Of a DNA stretch of 64,000 nt, positions 1 through 8,694 are shown piece by piece (position 1 is the stretch's first letter; the number at the start of each line of letters is the position of its first letter). The stretch is taken from positions 1 through 64,000 of the forward strand of contig MKWP01000004.1 in the NCBI GenBank assembly GCA_001899805.1. Reading direction: 5' to 3'. The notes below the pieces were generated by a model. That model was not told the origin of the DNA, did no database searches, and worked only from the letters and a program-made list of their open reading frames with translations. The position numbers and the translations under genes are program-made. This stretch comes from Lysobacterales bacterium 66-474 (GTDB lineage: Bacteria; Pseudomonadota; Gammaproteobacteria; Xanthomonadales; Rhodanobacteraceae).

Positions 1-17
1 AATTTCTCTTTGGACAT
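1..17 (-). CDS. tuf: 5' end of tuf (elongation factor Tu), cut by window edge
   Basis: Only the first five codons are inside the window. They read MSKEK on the minus strand, followed by TT, and this is the exact N-terminus of proteobacterial EF-Tu (MSKEKF...). An AAAGGTAG stretch just upstream can serve as ribosome binding site. The position directly after tRNA-Tyr, tRNA-Gly and tRNA-Thr matches the classical tRNA-tufB operon. EF-Tu delivers aminoacyl-tRNA to the ribosome. The call rests on very few residues but the context is strong. Confidence 0.75.
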
Positions 18-185
18 GGCGTTCTACCTTTGGGTTCTCGGGTCTGTCTTGAACTTGAACATCTAAATCTGCTTGTCCGCGAAGGACGCAAACTAAAAGC
101 TGCTCAATTTTTTGCTTTTCGTTCTTGCTGTTCTTTGCGTTCTTGGCGGACTGACTTGCTCTTTAGCTTCAGCTTTTCTTGATGA

Positions 186-261
<76 letters not shown>

Positions 262-289
262 GAAGCTTTGCCTTGCGCAGGATCGTCAA

Positions 290-363
<74 letters not shown>

Positions 364-409
364 ATCGGGGCCGACCTCTGGCGGAGTTTGCGACTCCGTT
401 GCATGAAGC

Positions 410-495
410 TGGTGGAGGGAGGTGGATTCGAACCACCGAAGGCGTAAGCCAGCAGATTTACAGTCTGCCCCCGTTGGCCGCTTGGGTATCCCTCC
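410..495 (-). tRNA. tRNA-Tyr (GTA)
   Basis: This class II tRNA has a long variable arm. On the minus strand the acceptor is GGAGGGA, the anticodon loop contains CTGTAAA (anticodon GTA), the variable arm ends in CGCCTTCG, the T arm is GGTTCGAATCC, and CCA is encoded. It is the first intact tRNA of the tRNA-tuf operon. Confidence 0.95.
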
Positions 496-563
496 GACAA
501 AATTTGGGTTGAATTGATCGCGCCTCGGCTTCGACTTGCACCTTCATGCTTCCACAACCCCAA

Positions 564-601
564 CTTTCGCTCCGCGAAAGCTCGCCCCTTGACTCAAGGG
601 G
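564..601. repeat. REP-like double hairpin between the two tRNA-Tyr copies
   Basis: CTTTCGC-tcc-GCGAAAG is followed directly by the palindrome CCCCTTGACTCAAGGGG. The same type of palindrome (CCCCTTGAGTCAAGGGG) recurs at about 16925 beside prs, so this is one of several dispersed palindromes in this genome. It may help process or protect the tRNA precursor; this is an inference. Confidence 0.5.
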
Positions 602-615
602 CTGGAGATCAAAAG

Positions 616-680
616 CCACCGAAGGCGCAAGCCGGCAGAACATGCTTCCCGTCTGCCCGTGACCGCTTGGGTATTCCTCC
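616..680 (-). pseudogene. decayed second copy of tRNA-Tyr
   Basis: On the minus strand this stretch starts GGAGGAATACCCAAGCGG, nearly identical to the 5' end of the intact tRNA-Tyr, and it keeps the variable-arm sequence CTTGCGCCTTCGGTGG. The anticodon stem GGCAGA/TCTGCC still pairs, but it encloses a 12-nt loop without GTA, and the T arm and 3' acceptor strand are gone. It sits upstream of the working tRNA-Tyr in the same operon, as expected for a tandem duplicate (E. coli has tandem tRNA-Tyr genes) that has lost function. Confidence 0.7.
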
Positions 681-922
681 AAAATCTCGCTGTCACGGCG
701 CCAGCGGTTCTCGGCTGCCGATCGGAAAACACCGACACGAACGACCCGGTATGCGCGTGGACACCCGGGGTTCATGATTTTGCATCACAAAGACTGCGTA
801 TTCTCGCGTCGGCGAATCCGCAAGTCAACCGCGCACGCCGCTCCGCGGGCTGGCGATGCCACGGAACGCTGCGGCGCCAACAGCCAGAGCGCACCCGCTT
901 GCAACCCCAAAACCGGTCACGC

Positions 923-928
923 ATTATA
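923..928 (-). promoter_or_regulatory. probable -10 box of the tRNA-tuf operon promoter
   Basis: A perfect TATAAT is present on the minus strand, followed by GCGTGACCGG, the GC-rich discriminator typical of stable-RNA promoters. No good TTGACA match lies 16-18 bp upstream. Transcription would start near 916 and run through the decayed and then the intact tRNA-Tyr. The 496-1096 interval holds no protein-coding gene that I can support. Confidence 0.5.
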
Positions 929-981
929 CAAACGCGTGCGGGACATCACGATTTTGGAAAATTGTGTCTAAAGTTTTTGAC

Positions 982-997
982 TGGCACGCCTCTTGCA
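982..997 (+). promoter_or_regulatory. sigma-54 (RpoN) promoter of the fimbrial operon
   Basis: The sequence TGGCACGCCTCTTGCA matches the sigma-54 consensus TGGCACG-N4-TTGCA. The invariant GG (983-984) and GC (995-996) dinucleotides are 10 bp apart. A transcript would start near 1008, about 90 nt before the pilin start codon at 1097. Sigma-54 promoters need an AAA+ activator bound upstream; no such gene is in the window. Confidence 0.8.
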
Positions 998-1096
998 GAG
1001 CCGCCTTCGGGCTCCGCGACCTCAGGGGGATCGAGGCGGGCGGGAGCCAGAGACAACCGTGTTTCTTCCTCCCATCCGAATCGAGGTAGTTGCAAC

Positions 1097-1672
1097 ATGA
1101 AAACGAAATCCACCCTGCTGGCCACCGCCCTTGCCGTTGCCACCGGCGCGTTGGTCCTTGCACCCACGGCCCAGGCTGTCCAGAGCCCCACCGGCACCAT
1201 CAATTTCAACGGCCGGGTCGTGGCCAATTCGTGCGTCATCACCGTGACCGGCGGCAGCGCTTCGGCGGCCGGCGGCGCGGCAACCGGCAACGTGACCCTG
1301 CCCACCGTGTACACCACCGATCTTTCCACCGCCGGCAGCGTGGCCGGCGCCACCCCGTTCTCGATTGCCCTGACCGGCTGCGATTCGAGCTTCACCTCGG
1401 CGCAGACGCTCTGGACCCCCGGCGGCAACCTCAGCGCCACCGGCGGCCGCCTCAAGAACACCAGCGGATCGAACGTCGACGTGCAGTTGCTCAACGGCAG
1501 TGGCACCGCCATGGACCTCAGCAAGGCGACGGCAGCTGCCCAGGGCTCGCAGAGCGTGAGCTTCAGCTCCGGCAGCGCCACCCTGAACTACACGGCGCAG
1601 TACTACGCAAGCGTCGCCGCGACAGCCGGTGCGGTGAACACCAGCACCCAGTTCACGGTGATCTACCAGTAA
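1097..1672 (+). CDS. major fimbrial subunit (chaperone-usher pilin)
   Basis: The 191-residue protein has a signal peptide (residues 1 to about 27, ending PTAQA) and a pilin fold with the expected cysteine pair (Cys46, Cys95). The donor-strand-compatible C-terminus ends in FTVIYQ with a penultimate tyrosine. Such subunits are secreted by Sec, capped in the periplasm by the chaperone and polymerised by the usher into a surface fibre. The start at 1097 is chosen because the signal peptide begins there; the open frame upstream has no pilin features. It is the first gene of a four-gene operon behind a sigma-54 promoter. It is rich in Gly, Ala, Ser and Thr, as usual for a major pilin. The host target is unknown. 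Confidence 0.88.
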   Translation: MKTKSTLLATALAVATGALVLAPTAQAVQSPTGTINFNGRVVANSCVITVTGGSASAAGGAATGNVTLPTVYTTDLSTAGSVAGATPFSIALTGCDSSFTSAQTLWTPGGNLSATGGRLKNTSGSNVDVQLLNGSGTAMDLSKATAAAQGSQSVSFSSGSATLNYTAQYYASVAATAGAVNTSTQFTVIYQ

Positions 1673-1758
1673 CGCTTTCCGGGTTCCGCTGCGGATCGCC
1701 GCAGCGGAATCGTGGAAGGGGGCGCCACGGCGCACACCGGATCCGGAGCATCACACCC

Positions 1759-2505
1759 ATGAGGCGCTTCATCGCCACCGCCTGCGCGGTGCTGGCCACG
1801 CTCTGCCTGTACGCCACCAGCGCACATGCCAGCGTCCTGATCGGCGCCACCCGCGTGGTATTCCCTGCCAAACAGGGGGAAGTGACGGTACGACTGTCCA
1901 ATACCAGCGACCACCCGGCACTGGTCGAGGCCTGGATCGACACGGGGGACGTGCATTCGACCCCCGACAGCGTCAGCACACCATTCCTGATCACGCCGCC
2001 GCTGTTCCGCATCGAGCCGAACAAGGACCAGAGCCTGCGCATCATCTTCGCGCCGGGTTCGCAGCCATTGCCCGGCGATCGCGAATCGCTGTTCTGGCTC
2101 AACGTGCTGGAAATCCCGCCCAAGCCGGCCGGCGCGGCGGCCGACAGGAACACCCTGCAGTTCGCGATCCGTTCGCGGCTGAAACTTTTCTACCGCCCCG
2201 ACAAATTGCCGGGTGATCCACTGAAGGCCCCCGACCAGCTCATCTTCAAGGTTGTCGCCGATGGCCGCGGCGCAGCGCTGGAAATCCACAACCCAACGCC
2301 GTACCACATCACCATCAGCAAACTTGCACTTGGCGCCGACGGCAAGCCGCTCGAGGGCGTCGAGGGCATGGCCGCGCCGTTCGGCGACCTGCGCCTGCCG
2401 TTGAAGGGCGTCGCGCACGCGCCGCAAGCCGGCACGCCGGTGGTGTTCACCACCATCAACGATTACGGCGCCGGCGACGTCCACCAGGGCGTCGTGTCGC
2501 GATGA
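1759..2505 (+). CDS. periplasmic fimbrial chaperone
   Basis: The 248-residue protein has a signal peptide (cleavage near residue 24, TSAHA) followed by two Ig-like domains of the PapD/FimC family. Visible family features are the G1-strand region (NTLQFAIRSRLKLFYRP, about 131-147), the N-terminal Arg (TRVVFP) that with a lysine anchors the subunit C-terminus, and the second domain beginning after APDQL. It holds pilin subunits by donor-strand complementation and delivers them to the usher. The stop codon overlaps the usher start, which points to translational coupling. Confidence 0.92.
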   Translation: MRRFIATACAVLATLCLYATSAHASVLIGATRVVFPAKQGEVTVRLSNTSDHPALVEAWIDTGDVHSTPDSVSTPFLITPPLFRIEPNKDQSLRIIFAPGSQPLPGDRESLFWLNVLEIPPKPAGAAADRNTLQFAIRSRLKLFYRPDKLPGDPLKAPDQLIFKVVADGRGAALEIHNPTPYHITISKLALGADGKPLEGVEGMAAPFGDLRLPLKGVAHAPQAGTPVVFTTINDYGAGDVHQGVVSR

Positions 2506-5255
2506 TGCAGCGCCGCGCCCGCGACGGAAACGGGCCGGCGTCGAGATACGCCGCGCTCGCGCTGGCCTGTGCCGCGGCACTCGCGGCATCCGGCTGGAGT
2601 CCGCGTGCGCACGCACTGGCAGCGGCCGACGGATCCGCCAGCCTGGCCGGCGGGTTCGCGGAATTCGACCGCAGCATGCTGGCGGGCGGCGCAAAAAACG
2701 CCGCCGACATTGCCCGATTCGAACACGGCAACCCGGTACTGCCGGGCATCTACAACCTCGACGTCTATGTCAACCAGAACTGGGTGGGCCGGATCGACGT
2801 GCGTTTCGCCGCGCCGGCGCCCGACGCCAGTGCAGTACCGTGCGTCACGCGGGACCTGCTCGACCGGATGGGCCTCACCCCCGCCAAGGCCGATTCCGCC
2901 GCCGTGGCGGGACTGCAATCCCCCGACGCCTGCGTGCAACTTTCCGACCTGATCCCGGATGCCAAGCTGTCGCTGGACATGGCCAACCTGCGCCTCGATG
3001 CCAGCGTGCCGCAGGCCTTCATGGGCCAGATGCCGCGCGGCTACGTCAACCCTGCATCCTGGGACCCCGGCGTACCGGCGTTCCTGCTCAATTACAACCT
3101 CAACAGTTACCACGCCAGCAACGCAGGCCAGGGTCAGACCAGCACCTATCTCGGACTGCGCGCGGGCCTGAACATCGGCCTGTGGCAGTTGCGGCAGGAC
3201 AGCACCGTCACCTGGCTGTCGGGACTCGCGGGCGTGCCGGGCCAGCGCCACTGGCAAAACATCGACGCCTACGCGCAGCGCGCCCTGCCCAAACTGCGCG
3301 CCAAACTCACGGTGGGCGACAGCTTCACCGATGGCGCCGTGTTCGACAGCTTCGGGTTGCGCGGCGTGCAACTGGCCAGCGACGACCAGATGCTGCCGCA
3401 ATCCCTGCGTGGCTACGCGCCGGTGGTGCATGGCGTCGCCAGCACCAACGCCAAGGTCACCATCCGCCAGAACGGGGTACAGATCTACGAGACGACCGTG
3501 GCGCCCGGCCCATTCGTGATCACGGACCTCTATCCCACCGGCTACGGCGGCGACCTCGATGTGACGGTGACCGAAGCGGACGGCCGCCAGCAGCACTTCG
3601 CCGTGCCTTACGCCTCGGTTGCGCAACTGCAACGCGCCGGCATCACCCGTTTCGATGTGGCCGCGGGCCAACTGCGCAACAACTTCCTGCAGGACAAGCC
3701 GGGGGTCTTCCAGGCGGCGGCGCAGCACGGCTTCAACAACACGTTCACCGGCTACGCCGGCGTGCAGGGCTCGGAAGGCTATGCCGCGGCCCTGATCGGC
3801 GGCGCGTTCAACACGCGCTTTGGCGCGCTGGCACTGGATATCACCCAGGCCCACGCGAGCATCCCGGGTCACGGCTCGCACAACGGCCAGAGCTTCCGCA
3901 TCACCTACAGCAAGATCATCCCGAACACCGACACCTCGCTGACCGTGGCGGCCTACCGTTACTCGACCAGCGGATTCCTGAGCCTGCTGGATGCCGAGAC
4001 CGCCCGCGATTACGCGCGCCGCGGCCTCGACGCGCTGCAGTACCTGCCATCCAACGTGCCGATGATCGATGGCGTGCCGGTGTTGAGCCTGCTGACGCCG
4101 GCGCAGCGCGCGGCGCTGGCCGGGACCCTGTACAACAACGACAACCTCTACACCGCGCACGGGCTGTTGCAGCAACGCAATCGTTTCACCCTGACGCTCA
4201 GCCAGCGACTCGGGCAAAGCGGTTCGCTGTACGCCAACGCATCCGTCAACGACTACTGGAACCGCTCGGGCAGCGACACCCAGTTCCAGTTGGGCTACAA
4301 CAACCACGTCGGCCGCCTGTCGTGGGGCATTTCCGCCACCCGCTCGCGGCTCGTGTTCGGCGGTTACGACAACCAGTTCTTCCTGAACGCGAGCCTGCCG
4401 CTGGGCGCTGCCGCGCGCGCGCCGAACCTGTCGGTGAACCTCAGCCACGGCGACACGCTGGGCTCGCAGGAACAGGTGATGTTGAACGGCACGGCCGGCG
4501 AATGGAACCAGTTCACCTATGGCGCCTCCGCTTCGCACGCCAGCGCCATCAGCGGCACCGCCGTCAGCGTCAATGCCGGCTACCGCAGCCCGTATGCGGT
4601 GTTCAACGCCAGCGTCGGCAAGGGCAGCGGCTACTCGCAGGAATCGGTAAGCGTCGGCGGCGCGGTGATCGCGCATGCCGGTGGCGTCAGCTTCGGCCAG
4701 CCGATCGGCGACACCGTCGCAATCGTGCACGTGCCCGGCGCACGCGGCGCGCACATCGTCAATGCACCGGGCGTGCGCGTGGATCGTTTCGGATACGCGC
4801 TGGTGCCTTATCTCGTTCCTTACCAACTCGACACTGTCCAGGTCGATCCCAAGGGCCTGCCGCTGGACGTGCAACTCGACGCCACCAGCGCGCAAGTGGC
4901 GCCGTATGCCGGTGCCGTGGTGATGGTGGACTTCAAGAGCAAACAGGGCCGGGCCGTGATCGTGCGGATCCGCACGGCCGACGACAAACCCGCGCCGTTC
5001 GGTGCCGAAGTGGTCGACGCCAAAGGCAACCCATTGGGCGTGGTCGGCCAGGGCGGCATGGCCTTGCTGCGTGGCGTTGGCGAGAATGGCCAACTCAACG
5101 TGAAGTGGCAGGATGCGGAAGGCGCAGCGCAAGCTTGCACGGTTGCGTATTCCCTGCCCCAACCCGGCAAAGACCACAAGGGGTACACGCAAATCGACGC
5201 CACCTGTGCCGCCGGCGCGCCTTCCGGCCAAGGCGCGAAGGGAAGCAAGTCATGA
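2502..5255 (+). CDS. outer-membrane fimbrial usher
   Basis: The 917-residue protein has an arginine-rich signal peptide (about 39 residues), an N-terminal chaperone-binding domain (YNLDVYVNQNWVG, VPCVT), a 24-strand beta-barrel with a plug, and C-terminal domains with a cysteine pair (QACTVAY...IDATC). Typical usher signatures include GDSFTDGAVFDSFGLRGVQL, PQSLRGYAPVVHG and RFGYALVPYLVPYQ. It forms the assembly pore for the pilus. Its start overlaps the chaperone stop, and its last codons overlap the start of the next gene by 4 bp. The length is a little over the family average of about 850. Confidence 0.93.
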   Translation: MMQRRARDGNGPASRYAALALACAAALAASGWSPRAHALAAADGSASLAGGFAEFDRSMLAGGAKNAADIARFEHGNPVLPGIYNLDVYVNQNWVGRIDVRFAAPAPDASAVPCVTRDLLDRMGLTPAKADSAAVAGLQSPDACVQLSDLIPDAKLSLDMANLRLDASVPQAFMGQMPRGYVNPASWDPGVPAFLLNYNLNSYHASNAGQGQTSTYLGLRAGLNIGLWQLRQDSTVTWLSGLAGVPGQRHWQNIDAYAQRALPKLRAKLTVGDSFTDGAVFDSFGLRGVQLASDDQMLPQSLRGYAPVVHGVASTNAKVTIRQNGVQIYETTVAPGPFVITDLYPTGYGGDLDVTVTEADGRQQHFAVPYASVAQLQRAGITRFDVAAGQLRNNFLQDKPGVFQAAAQHGFNNTFTGYAGVQGSEGYAAALIGGAFNTRFGALALDITQAHASIPGHGSHNGQSFRITYSKIIPNTDTSLTVAAYRYSTSGFLSLLDAETARDYARRGLDALQYLPSNVPMIDGVPVLSLLTPAQRAALAGTLYNNDNLYTAHGLLQQRNRFTLTLSQRLGQSGSLYANASVNDYWNRSGSDTQFQLGYNNHVGRLSWGISATRSRLVFGGYDNQFFLNASLPLGAAARAPNLSVNLSHGDTLGSQEQVMLNGTAGEWNQFTYGASASHASAISGTAVSVNAGYRSPYAVFNASVGKGSGYSQESVSVGGAVIAHAGGVSFGQPIGDTVAIVHVPGARGAHIVNAPGVRVDRFGYALVPYLVPYQLDTVQVDPKGLPLDVQLDATSAQVAPYAGAVVMVDFKSKQGRAVIVRIRTADDKPAPFGAEVVDAKGNPLGVVGQGGMALLRGVGENGQLNVKWQDAEGAAQACTVAYSLPQPGKDHKGYTQIDATCAAGAPSGQGAKGSKS

Positions 5256-6298
5256 CACACGTCGGTCGCACGGCAGGTCAGCCAGTGGAGGCTCATTTGG
5301 CCATCTATATTCTTCTCGCTGCTCGTATCGCGCCACACCGTACCGGCGTTGGACGCCTGGCACTTTGGCTACTGGCCTTGATGTTGCTGGGCGCGGCCGG
5401 ACGCTCGCACGCCGCCTGCTGGGGCAATCAAGGTTGGGGCACCGTTGCCTTCACCCCGCCCGCCACCATCACGCTGCCCGCCAATCTTCCGCCTGGCACG
5501 CAAACCATACTTTGGACGTCTTCTCCGATCACTCCGTCCCCAATCGTCTCCATGACCTGCTTTGGAAGTACCAATAGCGGGATCGTCAACTCCATCGGCT
5601 CCCAGCCCACCGGCGACGATGCGCTTTTCCCCACCAACATCACCAACCTTTTCTATCGCCTGCTCCATCCGGACGCATCAACGTTGCTGCGGGCGTACCC
5701 CAACTATCCGGTAAATTCCGGCCAATTCAGCGTTGCGTCGGCGCTTCAGCTCGTGGCAACCGGTCCCATTGCCAACGGGGCGACGCTCCCGGCAGGCCAG
5801 CTTGCGCAATGGCAAGTGGATACGTTCGGCGGTCCGACTACAGTCGAGATATTCCAGACCAATTCCATCCTGACCTTTACAAGTCCCGCTTGCACCGTGG
5901 CGGTCGATCCCACCGTGGTGACATTGCCGACCGTGTACAACTCGGGGTTCACCGGCGTCGGTTCCACCACCGGCCTGACTCCCTTCAACGTACAGTTGAA
6001 CTGCCCGTCGGCCGCCGCGGGCGCCAATGTCGCCATCACCTTGGCAACCAGCAATCCGGCCCCGAGCACGACAGGTGTGATCGCCCCCACTGCGGGCGGC
6101 GGCTACGCGAAAAACGTGGGTGTGCAGGTTCTCGACAGGAACGGCAATCCGATTGCTTTCGGCACGGCGATCCCGGCAGGGACGGCGACCGCAGGCATCT
6201 TCAATATCCCGCTCAACGCCCGCTATTACCAGACCGGCACGCCCGTGGCCGCGGGCAACGTCAGCGCCACCGCAACGTACACGATCACCTATCAGTGA
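5252..6298 (+). CDS. two-domain fimbrial tip adhesin / minor pilin
   Basis: The 348-residue protein has a long N-region and a hydrophobic stretch (LALWLLALMLLGAAGRSHA, ending near residue 55). Next comes an N-terminal domain (about 56-210) that I do not recognise but that sits where adhesins carry their receptor-binding lectin domain. A C-terminal pilin domain follows (from CTVAVDPTVVTLPTVY, about 213 onward), ending in TYTITYQ. The C-terminal half resembles the major pilin. It is the last gene of the operon, which is the common place for the tip adhesin. The start at 5252 overlaps the usher stop; a shorter start closer to the hydrophobic core is possible. Receptor specificity cannot be read from the sequence. 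Confidence 0.8.
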   Translation: MTHVGRTAGQPVEAHLAIYILLAARIAPHRTGVGRLALWLLALMLLGAAGRSHAACWGNQGWGTVAFTPPATITLPANLPPGTQTILWTSSPITPSPIVSMTCFGSTNSGIVNSIGSQPTGDDALFPTNITNLFYRLLHPDASTLLRAYPNYPVNSGQFSVASALQLVATGPIANGATLPAGQLAQWQVDTFGGPTTVEIFQTNSILTFTSPACTVAVDPTVVTLPTVYNSGFTGVGSTTGLTPFNVQLNCPSAAAGANVAITLATSNPAPSTTGVIAPTAGGGYAKNVGVQVLDRNGNPIAFGTAIPAGTATAGIFNIPLNARYYQTGTPVAAGNVSATATYTITYQ

Positions 6299-6301
6299 TT
6301 C

Positions 6302-6766
6302 TCACGGCGCGTCGCCGGCCACCAGTTTCGCCAACGGTTTGCCGGCGGCATCCAGCAGCACGAGGGACGTGCCGTCGCGGCGCACGGCGGTCGCATCGCG
6401 CAGCGCTTCGAACACGCCGTGCTCGACCTGCATCGCGCCGGCCGGCGCGAGACAAGCCATTTTGGTCGACATCGTCGCGCCGAACCGGATGCGGCCATCC
6501 GTGGACATTTCCCACGAGGCGCCGTAGCCGTTGCAGCCGGCCTTGCCGGATGCGCGCCCGTGGCGCAGGTGCAGCGTCGCGGTGACTCCGGCCGGCACCG
6601 GCGTTCCCGCGACATCGACGAAACGCCAGTCGGTGCCCTCGAGGTTGCTGGGCGTCGACTGCTCCGGGGACGTCGCGGCCGGTGCCGCGGCAGGATCGCG
6701 TGCCGCGTGGGTGGTACAGCCGCACAGCATGGCTGCCGTGACGAGCAAGCAGGTCATTGCGCGCAT
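6302..6766 (-). CDS. META-domain (HslJ-like) lipoprotein
   Basis: The 154-residue protein starts MRAMTCLLVTAAMLCGC, a lipoprotein signal with Cys near position 17. After a proline/alanine linker comes a META domain with the family hallmarks EGTDWRFVDVAG, GCNGYGASWEM and GATMSTKMACLAP. META proteins such as E. coli HslJ are envelope lipoproteins linked to stress and antibiotic tolerance; the biochemical role is unknown. The start is placed at 6766 because a GGAGA ribosome binding site lies upstream. The gene converges on the fimbrial operon with only 3 bp between the stops. Confidence 0.8.
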   Translation of the reverse strand: MRAMTCLLVTAAMLCGCTTHAARDPAAAPAATSPEQSTPSNLEGTDWRFVDVAGTPVPAGVTATLHLRHGRASGKAGCNGYGASWEMSTDGRIRFGATMSTKMACLAPAGAMQVEHGVFEALRDATAVRRDGTSLVLLDAAGKPLAKLVAGDAP

Positions 6767-6817
6767 CGCGGATCTCCGGTCGCGAACTCCGCGGCATGAT
6801 GCCGCCACCCGCCTGAA

Positions 6818-6873
6818 CTGCCGCGATCAAACGGCCGCGATCAACCGGCCGCGATCAACCGGCCGCGCTACTG
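6818..6873. repeat. four 14-bp tandem repeats
   Basis: The unit CGGCCGCGATCAAC repeats at a 14-bp period four times, with the first and last copies degenerate. The array ends over the last codons of the cyanophycinase-like gene and fills the space before the META lipoprotein. Such short arrays vary in copy number between strains. Confidence 0.7.
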
Positions 6874-7995
6874 GATCGCGGAAGCCGGGGGCGTGCCCTG
6901 CAGCGCGTGTTGCTCGGGATTGCCGTGGACCACGTCGATGCGGACCCGGAACGCCGGATCGGTGATCTGGTACATCGGCAGTCGCAGCCGACCGGACGTG
7001 CCGATGCCGGTGACGACGAAGCCCGGCAGGTCCAGCGGTTTCCCGGCGGTCACGCGGTCCGCCAGATAGGCATCCAGCGCCTTGCGCCCGCCGGCGCGTT
7101 CGACCTCGCGCAGTTTTTCCGGCACCACGATCCACGCGTGGCCATCGGCATGCCAACTCAGCAAACGCGCCTCGCCGTTCGCCTCCACCAGAAGCGCGCT
7201 GTCCTGGTCCACGCCCAGCCCGGTGATCGCGGCGGTGTGTCGATCCTTCGCCAGGCGCGCGACGAAGGCCAGCAGCCGACCCAACCGCGCGCGCTGCACG
7301 AAATGGGTGTCGGTGATGGTGCCATCGAGCAATTTGAGCGTGACGAAGTGATCGACCAGCGTCAGCGCCGCTCCGGCCGGATCACGCAAAGCTTCGGGCG
7401 ACGTGATGCTGCCGCCGTCCATCGCGCCATACCCCCATTCGCCGAGGATCGCGAGACCCGCACTGGTGCCGCCGATCGGCTTGCCCGCGCGCACGTGGGC
7501 GTTCAACAATTCGTTGAGCGGCGTGCTTTTCCAGAAGCGGACGTAATTCGCCTGGTCGCCGCCCGCGATGAAGATGCCGTCGGCGTGTTGGACGATGGCC
7601 AGCACGCGTGGATCGCTGGCCGGCGCGCGCGCGTGGAAAATCAGCGTCTGCACCGATGCGAACCCGCCCACGTCGCGATACATCCAGTTCTGCAACTCGT
7701 CGTCGCCGGACGCACGCAGGATCACGATGTGGCCGTGCCCGGCTTGCGCGGCGAACCACTTGAACGCCTCGTCGATTTCGCGCCCGCCGCCCATCAGCAG
7801 CAGGCCGGGCGAAGTCTTGCCGGGCGTCTTCGCCGCGACGTCGCCCGCCGAAAAATATTCGTACCCCGGATGGCCTGCAGCCGCGCCCGCCGCGGTGTGC
7901 GCCTGCGCGAGCGTGCCTGCGCACGCCAACGCGAAACCCGCGACCAGCCAACGCCACGCGACCGCAAGCATTCGATCCGACAAGCCTGGAAACAT
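6868..7995 (-). CDS. secreted cyanophycinase-like peptidase (peptidase family S51)
   Basis: The 375-residue protein has an N-terminal signal peptide (residues 8-32, ending AQA). The catalytic core contains GLLLMGGGREID, IFIAGGDQANYVR and GKPIGGTSAGLAILG, where Ser178 in GGTSAG is the expected nucleophile. Cyanophycinases hydrolyse the Asp-Arg polymer cyanophycin to dipeptides, and related S51 enzymes cleave Asp-X peptides. The signal peptide suggests it acts outside the cytoplasm, on imported or environmental substrate. The start at 7995 is supported by CCGGAGG 5 bp upstream. It is divergent from a sigma/FecR/TonB-receptor set, which may import what this enzyme releases. Confidence 0.82.
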   Translation of the reverse strand: MFPGLSDRMLAVAWRWLVAGFALACAGTLAQAHTAAGAAAGHPGYEYFSAGDVAAKTPGKTSPGLLLMGGGREIDEAFKWFAAQAGHGHIVILRASGDDELQNWMYRDVGGFASVQTLIFHARAPASDPRVLAIVQHADGIFIAGGDQANYVRFWKSTPLNELLNAHVRAGKPIGGTSAGLAILGEWGYGAMDGGSITSPEALRDPAGAALTLVDHFVTLKLLDGTITDTHFVQRARLGRLLAFVARLAKDRHTAAITGLGVDQDSALLVEANGEARLLSWHADGHAWIVVPEKLREVERAGGRKALDAYLADRVTAGKPLDLPGFVVTGIGTSGRLRLPMYQITDPAFRVRIDVVHGNPEQHALQGTPPASAIQ

Positions 7996-8121
7996 TCCAT
8001 CCTCCGGCAACGACCGCGCGGCGCAAGCCCGCGCGCACTGCAAGACACGACGAACCCGGAAACCGATTCCCCCACCGCGCAGGCACTCGACAAGCCGCGG
8101 CGACTGTTCCAAGATCGCCCG

Positions 8122-8694
8122 ATGGGAGAATCCGTCGACACGTGGTTCGTGCGCGAAGTGCTGGCGCACGAACAGGCCTTGATGCGTTACCTGCACCGCA
8201 ACTGGCGCGACCGCGACGAGGTCGTCGACTTGCGGCAGGAAGTCTACGTGCGGGTGTACGAGGCGGCGGCACGCAAGCTGCCCGACTCGCCCAAATCCTT
8301 CCTGTTCGCCACCGCGCGCAATCTGCTGACCGACCGGGTGCGCCGGCAGCGCATCGTGTCGATCACGGCGGTGGGTGATCTGGAACAGTTGAACGTCTTG
8401 AAGGATGAACTGGCGCCGGATCGCTGGTTGGGTGGGCGCGAAGCGCTCGCACGCCTGGCCAGGGCGCTGGATCGCCTGCCCGACCGCTGTCGCGAGGTGG
8501 TCTGGCTGCGCCGGGTCGAAGACCTGCCGCAAAAGGAGATCGCGCGACGGCTGGGCATCAGCGAGAAGACCGTCGAAAAACACATCGCGAAGGGATCGCG
8601 CTTGATGGCGGATCATTTCCATGGAGATGCGGATGCAGCCACGCCGCGCGGCAACACGCGAGGCGCCCCCGCACGGATCGGCAAGCCGACATGA
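8122..8694 (+). CDS. ECF-type RNA polymerase sigma factor (FecI-like)
   Basis: The 190-residue protein has a sigma region 2 (about 15-80: LMRYLHRNWRDRDEVVDLRQE, SFLFATARNLLTDRVRR) and a region 4 helix-turn-helix (about 113-160: LDRLPDRCREVVWLRRVEDLPQKEIARRLGIS in outline). The short linker is typical of ECF factors. It directs RNA polymerase to a small regulon, normally including the neighbouring receptor gene. Its stop overlaps the FecR start by 4 bp, the FecI-FecR arrangement. The tail after position 170 is low in structure. In-frame starts upstream exist, but 8122 gives the normal family length. Confidence 0.88.
   Translation: MGESVDTWFVREVLAHEQALMRYLHRNWRDRDEVVDLRQEVYVRVYEAAARKLPDSPKSFLFATARNLLTDRVRRQRIVSITAVGDLEQLNVLKDELAPDRWLGGREALARLARALDRLPDRCREVVWLRRVEDLPQKEIARRLGISEKTVEKHIAKGSRLMADHFHGDADAATPRGNTRGAPARIGKPT

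Noticed and set aside
2463-5231. Very long open frame on the minus strand opposite the usher gene (922 codons)
   Set aside because: It is antisense to a clear usher, has no recognisable motif, and is Arg/Ala/Val-rich as expected from the GC-rich complementary frame.
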